Source: JBBPYC01 sp038200275
GTDB lineage: Bacteria; Pseudomonadota; Gammaproteobacteria; Burkholderiales; Burkholderiaceae_C
DNA length: 5,127 bases
NCBI GenBank assembly: GCA_038200275.1
Contig: JBBPYC010000074.1
Coordinates: 1 to 5,127 of the forward strand
Reading direction: 5' to 3'
The position numbers and the translations under genes are program-made. Position 1 is the stretch's first letter; every line of letters begins with the position of its first letter. The notes below the pieces were generated by a model. It searched no databases, was not told where the DNA came from, and saw nothing but the letters and a program-made list of their open reading frames with translations. Shown in pieces: positions 5,032-5,127 of the stretch.

Positions 5032-5127
5032 TCAGGCGGTTGGCAGCGGCGTCCAGCTATGCGGCAGTAGCTCGGCAATGCGGCTGGCCGGCTGGGTCGG
5101 CAACCGCTCGAGCACGTCCTTGAGGTA
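5032..5127 (-). CDS. tnpC: IS66-family transposase (TnpC), C-terminal 31 residues
   Basis: Only the end of the gene is in the window. The visible frame reads YLKDVLERLPTQPASRIAEL, then LPHSWTPLPTA and a TGA at 5034-5032. The YLxDVLxRLPT block followed by RIxELLPHxW is the standard C-terminus of IS66 transposases, the DDE enzymes that move the element. The stop lies 45 bp from the terminal GTAAG, a normal distance for the family. The catalytic residues are beyond the window, so intactness cannot be judged. Confidence 0.85.
   Translation of the reverse strand, partial: YLKDVLERLPTQPASRIAELLPHSWTPLPTA

Larger units (their letters stand above)
4987..5127 (-). mobile_element. IS66-family insertion sequence, one end only
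   Basis: The sequence from 4987 starts GTAAGC, the conserved outer bases of IS66-family terminal inverted repeats. The C-terminal codons of an IS66 transposase follow 45 bp inward, running outward toward this end, which is the right end of the element in standard orientation. The rest of the element lies outside the window. IS66 elements usually duplicate 8 bp of target; the outer flank here is ATAACACT (4979-4986). Confidence 0.75.

Noticed and set aside
1..5127. CRISPR array, tRNA or rRNA genes
   Set aside because: No regularly spaced direct repeats and no cloverleaf or rRNA-like sequence were seen on either strand.

Overview
The window is GC-rich. The codon use and gene types (an arginase, a DUF4426-type exported protein and a SYLF-domain exported protein) fit a proteobacterium, most likely a betaproteobacterium of the Burkholderiales type. 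The organism assignment is inference; no rRNA or other marker gene is present.

Left part (1-2478), ordinary chromosomal genes, all on the + strand. The window opens inside an arginase gene whose first codons lie outside it. After a 240-bp gap come two genes for small exported proteins: a DUF4426-like protein (1140-1622) and a SYLF/Ysc84 lipid-binding-type protein (1735-2478). The 112-bp gap between these two can form two overlapping, mutually exclusive stem-loops.

Middle part (2479-4338), an accessory block of two complete, divergently oriented type II toxin-antitoxin (TA) modules. The minus-strand module has a RelE-type toxin (3463-3095) followed by a HigA/NadS-like helix-turn-helix antitoxin (3098-2781), with a GTGA start/stop overlap. 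The plus-strand module has a HigB/Gp49-like toxin (3659-4021) followed by an XRE antitoxin (4018-4338), with an ATGA overlap. Each has a palindrome just upstream of its toxin gene that looks like an autoregulatory operator (TATAGCAC-N3-GTGCTATA and TATTCC-N6-GGAATA).

Right part (4337-5127), degraded and mobile DNA. Directly abutting the stop of the XRE gene is a decayed second copy of the minus-strand TA module, in the opposite orientation. It consists of the last quarter of the toxin gene (with a 1-nt deletion) and the whole antitoxin gene broken by a 1-nt insertion. The homologous stretches 2814-3181 and 4337-4704 are equal in length and form a diverged inverted repeat around the plus-strand module. 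After an uninformative stretch, the window ends in the terminus of an IS66-family element: a GTAAG terminal motif at 4987 and the C-terminal 31 codons of its transposase on the minus strand.

No wholly new system is evident. The most informative signal is the nested, partly decayed pair of TA modules beside an IS66 end, a small hotspot of module turnover.
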